The position numbers and the translations under genes are program-made. Source: Actinoplanes sp. N902-109 (GTDB lineage: Bacteria; Actinomycetota; Actinomycetes; Mycobacteriales; Micromonosporaceae). From it: a DNA stretch of 64,000 bases. Position 1 is the first letter of the stretch; every line of letters starts with the position of its first letter. The stretch is taken from positions 8,867,501 to 8,931,500 of the forward strand of contig NC_021191.1 in the NCBI RefSeq assembly GCF_000389965.1, read 5' to 3'. Positions 23,020 to 32,804 of this stretch are shown piece after piece. The notes under the pieces are model-generated. The model was given only the letters and a program-made list of their open reading frames with translations. It ran no database searches and had not been told where the DNA came from.

Positions 23020-24078
23020 TCAGGAGGCGAGCCCCACCGGGCCGTGCACCCGGGCCACCCAGGCGTCCGGGTCGCCGAGCTCCTCGAGCCGGGGCAGGGT
23101 CAGCGGCGAGCTGAAGATCTTGTTGAAGCCGGCCATGCCGACCCGCTCGACGACGCCGTGCACGAACTTGCGGCCCTCGGCGTACTGCCGCATCTTGACC
23201 TCGATACCGAGCAGCCGGCGGATCGCCTTCTCCAGCGGGTTGCCGCTCTCGCGGCGCTGGTTGAACTTGGCGCGGATGGTGTCGACCGACGGGACGACGT
23301 CGGGGCCGACCCCGTCCATCACGAACTCCGCGTGCCCTTCCAGCAGCGTCATCAGCGCGGTCAGCCGGTCGAGCACGGCCTTCTGCGCCGGGGTCTGCAC
23401 GATGTCGAGCACCGAGGACCGGCTCTCCGGGTCGCGCAGCGCGTCCGACAGCGAGGCCACCCCGCGGCGCAGCCGCTCGAGGATGTGCTCGCCGCCCTGT
23501 GAGGCGTCGACGAAGGCCTGCACCTCGCCGAGGAAGTAGCCGCGCATCCACGGCACCGCCTGGAACTGCGTCAGATGGGTGACCTCGTGCAAGCAGACCC
23601 AGAGCCGGAAGTCACGCGGGTCGGCGCCGAGCTTGCGCTCGATCTCGACGATGTTCGGCGCGTTGAGCAGCAGCTGCCCGGGCTCGGCCGAGAAGACCTC
23701 GTACTGCCCGAGCACCCGGCCCGACAGGTAGGCCAGCACCGTGCCCGCCTGCACGCCGGTCACCCGCGAGCCGATCGCGTCGGCGACCGCGCCCGGCTGC
23801 TTGTCGCCGGAGAGCCGGGTGACCAGCGGGATGATCACCTCTTTGAGCCCGGCGATGTTCACCGCCGCCCAGTCCTTGCGGTCGACGATCCGCACCGGCG
23901 GCCCCTCGACCTGCGGAACCAGCCCGGTGTACGCCGCGACGTGCGCACGCGCCTCGTCGGTCAGCGCACGTAGCTGGGCAACCACCTGCGTAGCTTCCTC
24001 GTAGGACACCGCGGGGCCGGACTTCGACAGCGCGCCCGCGGTGGCGGCGGCCAGATCCCAGTCAACGAACTGCGCCAT
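23020..24078 (-). CDS. DUF2342 zinc-dependent metalloprotease-like protein
   Basis: A 352-residue soluble protein of the actinobacterial DUF2342 family (Rv3626c position), sometimes labelled F420-biosynthesis associated although its reaction is unknown. It contains a zinc-peptidase motif HEVTH with His164, Glu165 and His168. A long helical region follows. ATG 24078, giving MAQFVDWDLA, is preceded by TACGGT and 7 bases, fitting a leaderless mRNA. It lies between dacB and tilS as in mycobacteria. Confidence 0.85.
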   Translation of the reverse strand: MAQFVDWDLAAATAGALSKSGPAVSYEEATQVVAQLRALTDEARAHVAAYTGLVPQVEGPPVRIVDRKDWAAVNIAGLKEVIIPLVTRLSGDKQPGAVADAIGSRVTGVQAGTVLAYLSGRVLGQYEVFSAEPGQLLLNAPNIVEIERKLGADPRDFRLWVCLHEVTHLTQFQAVPWMRGYFLGEVQAFVDASQGGEHILERLRRGVASLSDALRDPESRSSVLDIVQTPAQKAVLDRLTALMTLLEGHAEFVMDGVGPDVVPSVDTIRAKFNQRRESGNPLEKAIRRLLGIEVKMRQYAEGRKFVHGVVERVGMAGFNKIFSSPLTLPRLEELGDPDAWVARVHGPVGLAS

Positions 24079-24085
24079 GCTGACC

Positions 24086-24091
24086 ACCGTA
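24086..24091 (-). promoter_or_regulatory. Probable -10 element, leaderless start
   Basis: TACGGT (minus strand), 7 bases, ATG 24078. It supports a separate transcript for the DUF2342-tilS pair. Confidence 0.45.
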
Positions 24092-24127
24092 CCCGCGCCG
24101 GACCAGCCGCCCACCCGGAGAAATCCC

Positions 24128-26005
24128 CTAGTGGCAGCCGCAGCTCACCAACTTGGCGGCGATCTTGTCGAGCGCCTGCCGGGCCCCGCCGGAGTCGCCG
24201 GTCTTGTCGGCCATCAGCGCGAAGACCAGCAACCGGCCGTCCTTGGTGATCAGCTCGCCGGACATCGTGTTGACCCCGGTGAGGGAACCGGTCTTGGCGC
24301 GCACCACGCCCTGGCCGACCTGGTTGGGCGCCGGCGTCACGAACCGGGTCCGCAGCGTGCCCGACCAACCGGCCACCGGCAACCCGCCGAACAGGCTGCT
24401 GACCTGCGGGTTCTGCCCGCTGGCGGCGAGCTGCAGCACGTCGGTGAGCAGCTTGGGACTGATGCCGTTGTGCCGGGACAGGCCGCTGGCGTCATAGAGG
24501 TTGGCCTCGTCGGAGGACAGCCCCAGCTCGTCCAGCTTCGCGCGCATGGCCTCGGCCGCACCGTCGAAGGACGCCTCCTTGCCCGCGGCGATGGCCACCT
24601 GGCGGGCCATGTTCTCGGCGATGACGTTGTCGCTCTGCTGCAGCATCCAATCGACGACCTGCACCAACGGCGGGGACTGAACCTTGCCCAGCTCGGCACC
24701 GGGCGCGGGGGCCGTAGGTGCGGCGGACGCGGTGGAGGCGGCCGGCGCCTTGCCCTTGCTGACGGCGGCGGAGGAGACGCCCAGCGCCTTGGCGAACGCC
24801 TTGCCGGCCGACAGTGCCGGGTCGCTGAACCGCGGGTCGCCACCGGCCTCGTTGTGCACCGGCGTGATCCGGCCGGCATTGGTCATCAGCGCCTGGATCC
24901 GGGCCACCTGGCCGCCACCGATCACGTCGCCGTCCCAGCCGACCGCGGTCTCCGGGCCGGTGAACAGCGATGTGTCGATCGTCACCTTGGTCGGCTGTTG
25001 CGCGCCGAGCGCCTTTTTCACCTGGTCGGCAAGCTTGTCGAGGCGGGCGGCCCCCGGGAACTGCCCCTTGCCGTTGATCGCGAGCGTGGGGTCGCCACCG
25101 CCGATCAGCACGACCTCGCCGGGTGCGTTGCCGGCGACGGCGCGGGTGGTCAGCCGGTAGGCCGGCCCGCGCGTGGCGAGCACCGTGGTGGCGGTGAGCA
25201 GCTTGGTCGTGGACGCCGGGGTGGTCATGAGGTCGGGGTTCTTCTCGTACAGCGCGGTGCCGGTCGCGGCATCCACCACCGAGATGTTGACCTGGCTGCC
25301 GAGGGCGGGCGCGCCGACCAGGGGGTCGATGGCGGCTTTGACGCCGTCGGGGGTCGGTGCCGCGCTGTCCGGGCCGGCCGCGGCGAGCACCGGGGTCGGC
25401 GTCGGGTCCGGCGTGGGCGCAATCGCCGACGGCTTCGCCGGCTCCGAGGACAGCCAGCCGTCCACCGGTCCCGGTCGCACGACGAGGATCGCCGCGGCCA
25501 CCACAATCAGCGCCAAAACCGACAAAGACCCCAAGACCACCGTACGGCGCGAGCGCGGCGTCCCCGGATCCTGCGTCGGCGGGTTACCGCCCGGGGCACC
25601 GCCGGAAGCACCGGGCCAGCCCTGATCGCCCGGCACCGCAGCCGCACCCTGAGCCGGACCGCTCGAGCCGGGCCCCGCGGCGCCGACTGTCGTATTCGGC
25701 ACACCCGCCACCCCTGCGGCCGGGGCGAAGCCGGGAGCGCCCTGTCCGGTTCCGGACTGTCCTGGCCGGCCGACCGGCTGACCGGATCCCGGCTGTCCGG
25801 GCACCCCGGGCCCACCCGGCACGCCACCGAAACCTGGCTGTGCGTGGTTGAGCGGCACGGCGGCCCGCCCGTACGTCGTACCCGGTGGCCGAGGCGAAAT
25901 CGGGTCATTATTCGGCAAATTGGCGTCCCTTACTGGAGAAACACCATTTTGCGGATGTGACACGCCGTCGTACTCGGGAGTGTTCTGTGAATCTTGCCTC
26001 CCCAC
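24128..26005 (-). CDS. dacB: D-alanyl-D-alanine carboxypeptidase/endopeptidase (PBP4 type)
   Basis: It trims or cleaves peptidoglycan stem peptides outside the membrane. In the 625-residue protein, the first 165 residues are Pro/Gly/Gln-rich and cytoplasmic, and a membrane helix (about 170-192) anchors a PBP4-family domain. The active-site motifs are STTK (Ser265, Lys268), SDN (about 455) and KTG (about 570). GTG 26005 has GGAGGAGGGG shortly upstream. It diverges from ppa and occupies the Rv3627c position. The long disordered N-terminus is larger than in the mycobacterial protein. Confidence 0.92.
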   Translation of the reverse strand: MGRQDSQNTPEYDGVSHPQNGVSPVRDANLPNNDPISPRPPGTTYGRAAVPLNHAQPGFGGVPGGPGVPGQPGSGQPVGRPGQSGTGQGAPGFAPAAGVAGVPNTTVGAAGPGSSGPAQGAAAVPGDQGWPGASGGAPGGNPPTQDPGTPRSRRTVVLGSLSVLALIVVAAAILVVRPGPVDGWLSSEPAKPSAIAPTPDPTPTPVLAAAGPDSAAPTPDGVKAAIDPLVGAPALGSQVNISVVDAATGTALYEKNPDLMTTPASTTKLLTATTVLATRGPAYRLTTRAVAGNAPGEVVLIGGGDPTLAINGKGQFPGAARLDKLADQVKKALGAQQPTKVTIDTSLFTGPETAVGWDGDVIGGGQVARIQALMTNAGRITPVHNEAGGDPRFSDPALSAGKAFAKALGVSSAAVSKGKAPAASTASAAPTAPAPGAELGKVQSPPLVQVVDWMLQQSDNVIAENMARQVAIAAGKEASFDGAAEAMRAKLDELGLSSDEANLYDASGLSRHNGISPKLLTDVLQLAASGQNPQVSSLFGGLPVAGWSGTLRTRFVTPAPNQVGQGVVRAKTGSLTGVNTMSGELITKDGRLLVFALMADKTGDSGGARQALDKIAAKLVSCGCH

Positions 26006-26155
26006 GCGCCCCTCCTCCGTACGTAGCGGCAGACTTAGGGGAGACTACAAACATCCGGCACACCGGTGCGCACGGATCTGGCGGGCCACGGGCCGCGCCA
26101 CCGTCGCTCCGTCACCCGCCGGTTCTTCAGGCCGGGCTAACAAGAGGAGCGAACG

Positions 26156-26659
26156 ATGGATTTCGACGTTTTGGTTGAGATCCCCAAGGGTCACCGCAAC
26201 AAGTACGAGGTCGACCACAAGACCGGCCGCATCCGGCTCGACAGGACGCTCTTCACCTCGACGCAGTATCCGGCCGACTACGGCTACATCGAGGGCACCC
26301 TCGGTCAGGACGGCGACCCGCTGGACGCCCTGGTGCTGATCCAGGAGCCGACCTTCCCGGGCTGCCTGATCCGCTCGCGCGCCATCGGGATGTACCGGAT
26401 GACCGACGAGAAGGGCCGCGACGACAAGGTCCTCTGCGTCCCGTTCGAGGACCCGCGGCAGGAGCACCTGCGCGACATCCACCACGTGGCCGAGTTCGAC
26501 CGCATGGAGATCCAGCACTTCTTCACGGTCTACAAGGACCTCGAGCCGGGCAAGTCGGTCGAGGGCGCGACCTGGACCGGCCGCATGGAGGCCGAGGAGG
26601 AGATCCGCGCCTCGTTCAAGCGGGCCGAGGCCGCCGAGCACGACGACGCCGAGCACTGA
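26156..26659 (+). CDS. ppa: Inorganic pyrophosphatase, family I
   Basis: It hydrolyses pyrophosphate to phosphate and so drives biosynthetic reactions. The 167-residue soluble protein has the family pattern: NKYEVD, RTLFTSTQYPADYGYIEGT and the metal-binding DGDPLDALVL signature. A strong AGAGGAG lies 8 bases before ATG 26156. A hairpin terminator follows 41 bases after the stop. It is divergent from dacB, as Rv3628 is from Rv3627c. Confidence 0.96.
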   Translation: MDFDVLVEIPKGHRNKYEVDHKTGRIRLDRTLFTSTQYPADYGYIEGTLGQDGDPLDALVLIQEPTFPGCLIRSRAIGMYRMTDEKGRDDKVLCVPFEDPRQEHLRDIHHVAEFDRMEIQHFFTVYKDLEPGKSVEGATWTGRMEAEEEIRASFKRAEAAEHDDAEH

Positions 26660-26699
26660 GTGCCGACGCCCTCTGAGCGTCGCCACCACCGATTCGCAC

Positions 26700-26728
26700 C
26701 GACGGCCGAGCCCAGCGCTCGGCCGTCG
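26700..26728 (+). terminator. Hairpin terminator of ppa
   Basis: Perfect 11-base arms (CGACGGCCGAG, 26700-26710; complement 26718-26728) with a 7-base loop are followed by a short T-rich CTTTCC. Confidence 0.8.
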
Positions 26729-26772
26729 CGCTTTCCGCCCCCAATGCTGTCCGGCTGTCCGCCGACCCGCCG

Positions 26773-26861
26773 GCTCGGCGAACGCACCCCAGCGCGAAGG
26801 GCCGCCCGCTCGGCGAACGCACCCCAGCGCGAAGGCCCCGCACGCTCGGCGAACGCGCGCC
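26773..26861. repeat. Three direct repeats with about 35-base period between ppa and eccD
   Basis: GCTCGGCGAACGCACCCCAG-type units start at 26773 and 26808 (28 identical bases each), and a partial copy starts at 26844 (18 bases, altered end). A related GGCGAACGCACGCC occurs at 32614, after eccC. The 313-base gap 26660-26972 otherwise holds only the ppa terminator. The repeats could be a small mobile/REP-like element or repeated binding sites near the type VII genes. Confidence 0.7.
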
Positions 26862-26972
26862 ACTGACCAAGCCAAGAAGGCCCCGCTCCCTGAGCCGCCC
26901 GCTGCGCAGGAGGGCACGCTGCGCGCGAAGACGCTCTCAGCGGGCGGGACCGCTCAGAACGCGCGGGACCGC

Positions 26973-28409
26973 TCAGAAGCTGATCGAGCTGACCAGGCTG
27001 TAGAGGCCGACCACCGCGCACGCCACCGGGATGACCGCGATCACCGCGAGGCTGTCCAGCAGGTCGGCGGCCCGGCCCAGGTACGGCGAAGGCGCCCGCC
27101 GCGACCAGGTCGCCCCCGCCGCCACGGTGGCCATCGCGAGCAGCAGCCCGGCCACGCTCAGCCCGATCAACGTGGTCGAGCCGGCCCCCCACAGGATGTC
27201 GACACCCAGCGCGAACAGCCCGAACAAGCCCGCCGTGATCATCGGCACCCGCTGGCGCAGCGTCACGAACAGCCGCGAGCGCAGCAGCAGCGCCGCCACC
27301 GCCAGACCCATGAGCAGCTGCGCCGAGAACCCGCCGGCCGAGGCGAGCACCACGAAGGCCCCCGCGGCCAGCACCGCGTGCCCGGTCAGCAGGCCGGTGA
27401 GCAGCTCCTCGGTGCGGCTCACGGCGGCGAAGACGCGGGCCCGGTCGGGGCGCTCGCGGGCGGCGTCCAGGCCGGTGTTGCGGGCGCCGGTGAACGACTG
27501 CTCGGCCTCGGCGCCGGTCGGCAACGTCACCGGCGGGGTCGGCATCTTGCCGAAGCGGATGGCCACCAGCGGGAGTGCGCCGATGCCGCAGACCAGGAGC
27601 GACATCAGGACGGCCGCCGCGCCCTCGGCCGAGGTCAGGAAGCTGATCAGCGCGGTGACCGCACCCAGCACACCCACCAGGACACCGGCCGCGAAGATCC
27701 GCAGCGACGCTGCCACCCCGACCCCGCCGAGCGCGGCGAGCAGCAACAACGCCACCGAACCGGCGAGCAGTTCGGGGCCGCCCAGCCAGGGCAGCAACGC
27801 GAACGCCCCGGACCGGTCGGCGGATCCCTGGGTGACCAGCACGGCACCGCCCGCGAACGCGTACGGGAGGGCCAGCCCGCCCAGTGCCGCACCGGCCCGC
27901 GCGTCGCCGTACGCCCGGGAAGCGGTGATGCCGGCCAGCGAGAGCAGCAGTCCCACGCCGAGACCCACGAAGGCCGCGCCGTCCCAGGCCGGTCCGGCCG
28001 CGAGCACGGCGAGCAGACCGAGCGACAGCAGCACCGCGGATCCGGCCAGCGTGGCGGTGCGGGTGGACTCGGGCGACCAGACCGTGCCGCGGCGGCGGGC
28101 GCCGTCGGCGATGGCCTCCACCACGTCGTCGTACTCGAGTTCGGGCCATTCCTCGCGGGCGGGTACGAGGTGGAGCACTTCGCCGTCGCGGACGCCCTGG
28201 GGGAACAGGCCCTGAGACGTGGCAAGGGCCACACCATCGGTGCGGCGCAGCACCCAGCCGCCGTGCCGCTCGCCGTCGTCGGCCAGCCCCTCACCGGCGT
28301 GCCGCAGCACCTCCGGGAGCAACTCGGCCAGCGGGACGTGCTCGGGCAGCGCCACGTCAACCCGCCGCTGAGGCGCGCTGATGGTCACGCGAGCGAGGCC
28401 AACGGTCAT
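26973..28409 (-). CDS. eccD: Type VII secretion integral membrane protein EccD
   Basis: EccD is the multi-spanning core of the ESX/type VII channel. The 478-residue protein starts with a ubiquitin-like domain (about 1-90, VTISAPQRRVDVALPEHV), then eleven membrane helices from about residue 125 to 475, as in the family. A GAAGGAAGG ribosome site precedes ATG 28409. It diverges from eccC across 217 bases that carry TATCCT (28508-28513) as a plus-strand -10 candidate. No eccB, eccE or esx genes are next to it. Confidence 0.9.
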   Translation of the reverse strand: MTVGLARVTISAPQRRVDVALPEHVPLAELLPEVLRHAGEGLADDGERHGGWVLRRTDGVALATSQGLFPQGVRDGEVLHLVPAREEWPELEYDDVVEAIADGARRRGTVWSPESTRTATLAGSAVLLSLGLLAVLAAGPAWDGAAFVGLGVGLLLSLAGITASRAYGDARAGAALGGLALPYAFAGGAVLVTQGSADRSGAFALLPWLGGPELLAGSVALLLLAALGGVGVAASLRIFAAGVLVGVLGAVTALISFLTSAEGAAAVLMSLLVCGIGALPLVAIRFGKMPTPPVTLPTGAEAEQSFTGARNTGLDAARERPDRARVFAAVSRTEELLTGLLTGHAVLAAGAFVVLASAGGFSAQLLMGLAVAALLLRSRLFVTLRQRVPMITAGLFGLFALGVDILWGAGSTTLIGLSVAGLLLAMATVAAGATWSRRAPSPYLGRAADLLDSLAVIAVIPVACAVVGLYSLVSSISF

Positions 28410-28626
28410 GCTCTGCCTTCCTTCGGGCCTTCCTTCAGCATGCCCTCCGGGTCATGCCTTATTTCCCATCGATGGTGACGAGGCTGCGGAACCTGAGGGA
28501 CTTTACCTATCCTGAGCCCTGCGCGGTGCCCGGTCATGGGCGGGGCGTGATGAACGGGGAGCGCCATCGGCACGTGTGGAGGACATCCCCACGGGCCGTG
28601 GAGCGGACGAAAGGGACAGAAGCGGT

Positions 28627-31600
28627 ATGAGCACGGTGGTGATCAAGCGGGCGGCGCGGCGCCCGGCTCCGGAGATCCCGACCGGTGAGCTCGCCGTCGA
28701 GGCACCGCCGGAGATCCCGCAGGCCGTCGGCGGGCGCTGGCAGCAGGCCGTCATGGTGCTGCCGATGCTCGGCGGCTCGGTGGCGATGGCGATGATGATG
28801 GGCCAGGGCCGCGGCGGGTCGATGTCCTACGTGATCGGCGGGCTGTTCGGCGTCTCCTCGCTGGCGATGCTGGCCACCTCGTTCGGTGGCAACGGCTCGC
28901 CCAAGAAGGCCGAGATGATGGCCGCCCGCCGGGAGTATCTGCGGCACCTCTCCGGCCTGCGCAAGCGGGTACGGGACACGGCCGCGCGCCAGCGCACCGG
29001 GCTGTACTACCGCCACCCCGACCCCGGGCAGCTCTGGTCGACCGCGGGCAGCCACCGGGTCTGGGAACGCCGCCCGGCCGACCCCGACTTCGGCGTCGTA
29101 CGCCTGGCCGTGGGCCCGCAGACGCTGGCCACCCCGTTGATCCCGCCGGTGACCCGCCCGCTCGAGGATCTCGAGCCGATGACCGCGGGGGCGCTGCGCC
29201 GCTTCCTCGATGCCTACTCGGTGGTGCCCGACCTGCCGGTTGCCGTGTCGCTGCGCGGTTTCGCCCGGGTCTTCCTGCGCGGCAACGGCGTCGACGGCGA
29301 GGCGCAGGCGCGCGCCCTGACCCGGGCGGTGCTGACCCAGCTCTCCGTCTTCCACGCCCCGGACGACCTGCTCATCGCGGTGTGCGCCGGCCCCGAGCGG
29401 CGGGCGGTGTGGGAATGGGTCAAGTGGCTGCCGCACAACCTGCACCCCTCGCGCACCGACCGGCTGGGCCAGGTGCGCCTGGTCGCCAGTGCCGGCCCCG
29501 ACCTGGAGAAGCTGCTCGAGGACGTGATCGGCAACCGGCCCCGGTTCAACCCGGCCGGCATCACCACCTCCAGCCCGCACGTGGTGATCGTGCTCGACGG
29601 CGCCGACCTCAAGGGCGCCACCCAGCTCGACGACGGCATCGACGGGGTCACCGTGCTCGATCTCGACGAGGTGCCGCCGCGGCTGCTCGACCGGTCGCTG
29701 CTGGTGCTCGAGGTCCGTGGCTCCGGCGCCCAGCGCGAGCTGCACACGTTCGCGATGGACCACGCCGCCGAGGTGGGCACCCCCGACCGGCTCAGCGAGG
29801 AGGAGGCCGAGGCGGTCGCGCGCCGGTTGTCCCCGCTGCGCCTGGCCGCGATGTCGAAGTCCGCGGACACCCCGCTGGCCGCCGAGATGGGCCTGGCCGA
29901 GCTGCTCAACCTGGGCGACCCGGAGTCGTTCAGCGTGGCCCAGGCGTGGCTGCCCCGGCCCAACCGCGACAAGCTGCGGGTGCCGATCGGGCTGGGCGCC
30001 GACGGCTCAGCGATCGAGCTCGACCTCAAGGAATCCGCCCAGGACGGCATGGGCCCGCACGGTCTGCTCATCGGTGCCACCGGTTCCGGCAAGTCCGAGC
30101 TTCTCCGTACGCTGGTGCTCGCGCTCGCTGCGACGCATTCCTCCGAGGCGCTGAACTTCGTGCTGGTCGACTTCAAGGGTGGCGCGACCTTCTCGTCGCT
30201 GGACCGGCTGCCGCACACCGCCGCCGTCATCACCAACCTCGCCGACGAGTTGCCCCTGGTCGACCGCATGGTCGACGCCATCGACGGCGAGCTGATCCGG
30301 CGCCAGGAACTGCTGCGCAAGGCCGGCAACTACGCCAGCCTGCGCGACTATGAGAAAGCCCGGGCCGGTGGCGCCGCGCTGCCGCCGCTGCCGTCGCTGC
30401 TGGTGGTCTGTGACGAGTTCTCCGAACTGCTCTCCGCCAAACCCGACTTCATTGACCTTTTCGTCCAGATCGGACGGCTGGGTCGCTCGCTCGGCGTGCA
30501 CCTGCTGCTCGCCAGCCAGCGGTTGGAGGAGGGCCGGCTGCGCGGCCTGGACACCCACTTGTCGTACCGGATCGGTCTGCGCACCTTCTCCGCGCTGGAG
30601 TCGCGTGCGGTGCTGGGCGTGCCGGATGCGTACGAGCTGCCCCGCGCCCCGGGCCACGGGTACATGAAGTTCGGCACCGAGCCGCTCATCCGCTTCAAGG
30701 CCGCCTACGTGTCGGGTGCCGTCCGCCGGGCCGGCGCCCGGGGCGCCGGCACGTCCCGCGACGGCGACGCCCCGCAGGTCCTGTCGTACTCGACGCACTA
30801 CGTGCCCGCGCCCAAGCCGCCCAAGCCGGTCCAGCCCAAGCCCGAGGACCTGGCCGAGGGCGAGAGCCTGCTCGACGTCATGGTCGACCGGCTCAACGGG
30901 CAGGGCCCGCCGGCCCATCAGGTGTGGCTGCCGCCGCTGGACAAGCCGGCCGCGCTCGACGAGCTGCTCGGACCGGTCACCACCGACCCCGTCCGCGGCC
31001 TCGCGTTCGCCAACCCCGAGCTGCACGGCGCGTTGCAGGTGCCGATCGCGCTCATCGACAAGCCGCGTGAGCAGCTTCGTGACGTCATGTGGCTGCAGCT
31101 CGCCGGTGGTGCCGGGCACGTCGCCGTCGTCGGTGGCGCGCAGACCGGCAAGTCCACCGCGCTGCGGTCGCTGATCCTCGGCCTGGCCCTCACCCACACC
31201 CCGGCCGAGGTGCAGATCTACTGTCTCGACTTCGGCGGTGGCTCGCTCGGGATGCTGCGCGACCTGCCGCACGTCGGTGGCGTCTCGCAACGGCTCGACT
31301 CGGTGGGCGTACGGCGTACGGTCGGCGAGGTCTCGACCCTGCTGGCCGAGCGCGAACGCCGGTTCGGCGAGCTGGGCGTCGACTCGATGGCGTCCTACCG
31401 GCGCCGCCGGGCCGCGCAGACCGGGGTCGGCACCGGCGCCGAGGCCGACCCGTTCGGCGACGTGTTCCTCGTGGTCGACGGGTGGACCACGCTCCGCAAG
31501 GACTACGACGAGCTCGAGGGCGTGCTCACCGACATCGCCACCCGCGGTCTTTCGTACGGGATCCATGTCGTGACCAGCGCACCCCGCTGGATGGACTACC

Positions 31601-32601
31601 GCCCGGCCATCCGGGACCTGTTCGGGTCGCGGGTCGAGCTGCGCCTGGGCGACCCGACCGACTCGTCGATCAACCGGCGCGCCGCGATGAACGTGCCGGA
31701 GAAGCCCGGCCGTGGCATCGTCGAGCACCCGACCGACAAGAACAAGGCGCTGCACTTCCTGACCGTGCGCCCCGAGCTGAGCAACACGGAGTCCGCCGAG
31801 CTGGTCAAGATGATCGCCACCAGCTGGACCGGTCCGGTGGCGCCCCGGGTGCGGCTGTTGCCCGACTCGGTGCCGTACGCCGGCGTCGATCTGAGCTCGA
31901 CCACCGGCCTGCGCCTGCCGATCGGCATCGCCGAGGCCGACCTGCAGCCGGTCGCGATCGACTTCGCCAGCGACCCGCATTTCCTGCTCTTCGGCGACGC
32001 CGAGTGCGGCAAGTCGTCGTTCCTGCGGGCCCTGGCGACCACGATCACCCACCGGTTCCAGCCCACCGAGGCCCGGATCATCCTGGTCGACTACCGGCGC
32101 AGCCTGATGGACCTGCCGGAGAGCGAACACCGCATCGGGTACGGCATCCAGGCGCAGAAGACCCTGGAGCTGATGCAGTCGGTGGCCGGTTACATGGAGC
32201 GCCGCCTGCCCGGTCCCGATGTCACGGCCCAGCAGCTGCGCGACCGCTCCTGGTGGAACGGCCCCGAGCTGTTCGTGCTGGTCGACGACTACGACCTGAT
32301 CGCCTCCGGCCCGACCAACCCGCTGCAGCCGATCCTGGAATACCTGCCGCAGGCCCGTGACGTCGGCCTGCACCTGGTCGTCACCCGCCGGGCCGGTGGC
32401 GCCGGGCGGGCCATGTTCGACCCGGTCATCCAGCGGCTGCGCGAGTTGTCGTCGCCGGGTCTGGTGATGACCGGGCCACCCGACGAGGGGGCGCTGATCG
32501 GTGCCGCCCGCCCGATGCCGATGCCGCCCGGCCGCGGCCGGTTGGTGACCCGTCGTGAGGGCATGCGCCTGATCCAGTTGTCTCACCTGCCGCCGTTCTG
32601 A
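28627..32601 (+). CDS. eccC: Type VII secretion ATPase EccC
   Basis: EccC is the motor and substrate receptor of ESX systems. From ATG 28627 the protein has 1324 residues. Two N-terminal membrane helices (about 39-56 and 62-80) are followed by a DUF domain and three FtsK/SpoIIIE ATPase modules. Their Walker A motifs are GATGSGKSEL (Lys489), GGAQTGKSTA (Lys842) and GDAECGKSSF (Lys1129). The first module also has VVCDEFSEL. EccCa and EccCb are fused in one chain. GTG 28576 would add 17 polar residues and was rejected. Esx substrates are not encoded nearby. Confidence 0.95.
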   Translation: MSTVVIKRAARRPAPEIPTGELAVEAPPEIPQAVGGRWQQAVMVLPMLGGSVAMAMMMGQGRGGSMSYVIGGLFGVSSLAMLATSFGGNGSPKKAEMMAARREYLRHLSGLRKRVRDTAARQRTGLYYRHPDPGQLWSTAGSHRVWERRPADPDFGVVRLAVGPQTLATPLIPPVTRPLEDLEPMTAGALRRFLDAYSVVPDLPVAVSLRGFARVFLRGNGVDGEAQARALTRAVLTQLSVFHAPDDLLIAVCAGPERRAVWEWVKWLPHNLHPSRTDRLGQVRLVASAGPDLEKLLEDVIGNRPRFNPAGITTSSPHVVIVLDGADLKGATQLDDGIDGVTVLDLDEVPPRLLDRSLLVLEVRGSGAQRELHTFAMDHAAEVGTPDRLSEEEAEAVARRLSPLRLAAMSKSADTPLAAEMGLAELLNLGDPESFSVAQAWLPRPNRDKLRVPIGLGADGSAIELDLKESAQDGMGPHGLLIGATGSGKSELLRTLVLALAATHSSEALNFVLVDFKGGATFSSLDRLPHTAAVITNLADELPLVDRMVDAIDGELIRRQELLRKAGNYASLRDYEKARAGGAALPPLPSLLVVCDEFSELLSAKPDFIDLFVQIGRLGRSLGVHLLLASQRLEEGRLRGLDTHLSYRIGLRTFSALESRAVLGVPDAYELPRAPGHGYMKFGTEPLIRFKAAYVSGAVRRAGARGAGTSRDGDAPQVLSYSTHYVPAPKPPKPVQPKPEDLAEGESLLDVMVDRLNGQGPPAHQVWLPPLDKPAALDELLGPVTTDPVRGLAFANPELHGALQVPIALIDKPREQLRDVMWLQLAGGAGHVAVVGGAQTGKSTALRSLILGLALTHTPAEVQIYCLDFGGGSLGMLRDLPHVGGVSQRLDSVGVRRTVGEVSTLLAERERRFGELGVDSMASYRRRRAAQTGVGTGAEADPFGDVFLVVDGWTTLRKDYDELEGVLTDIATRGLSYGIHVVTSAPRWMDYRPAIRDLFGSRVELRLGDPTDSSINRRAAMNVPEKPGRGIVEHPTDKNKALHFLTVRPELSNTESAELVKMIATSWTGPVAPRVRLLPDSVPYAGVDLSSTTGLRLPIGIAEADLQPVAIDFASDPHFLLFGDAECGKSSFLRALATTITHRFQPTEARIILVDYRRSLMDLPESEHRIGYGIQAQKTLELMQSVAGYMERRLPGPDVTAQQLRDRSWWNGPELFVLVDDYDLIASGPTNPLQPILEYLPQARDVGLHLVVTRRAGGAGRAMFDPVIQRLRELSSPGLVMTGPPDEGALIGAARPMPMPPGRGRLVTRREGMRLIQLSHLPPF

Positions 32602-32804
32602 CGGGCCCACCTGGGCGAACGCACGCCTGGTGCGACAGGCACCGGCATAGTCGGGCACCACGGTGCGGATTCGGAGTAATCTCCCACCATCGACCGTCCA
32701 TGATGAGAGCGCCGACCCGTGAGAGACGAGGCTGTGAGCGAAGCACCGGAAGTGCGGTGCCCGGCATCCGCTGCCGGGCTGCGGGGTGAAGGCGACGGTG
32801 TCCC

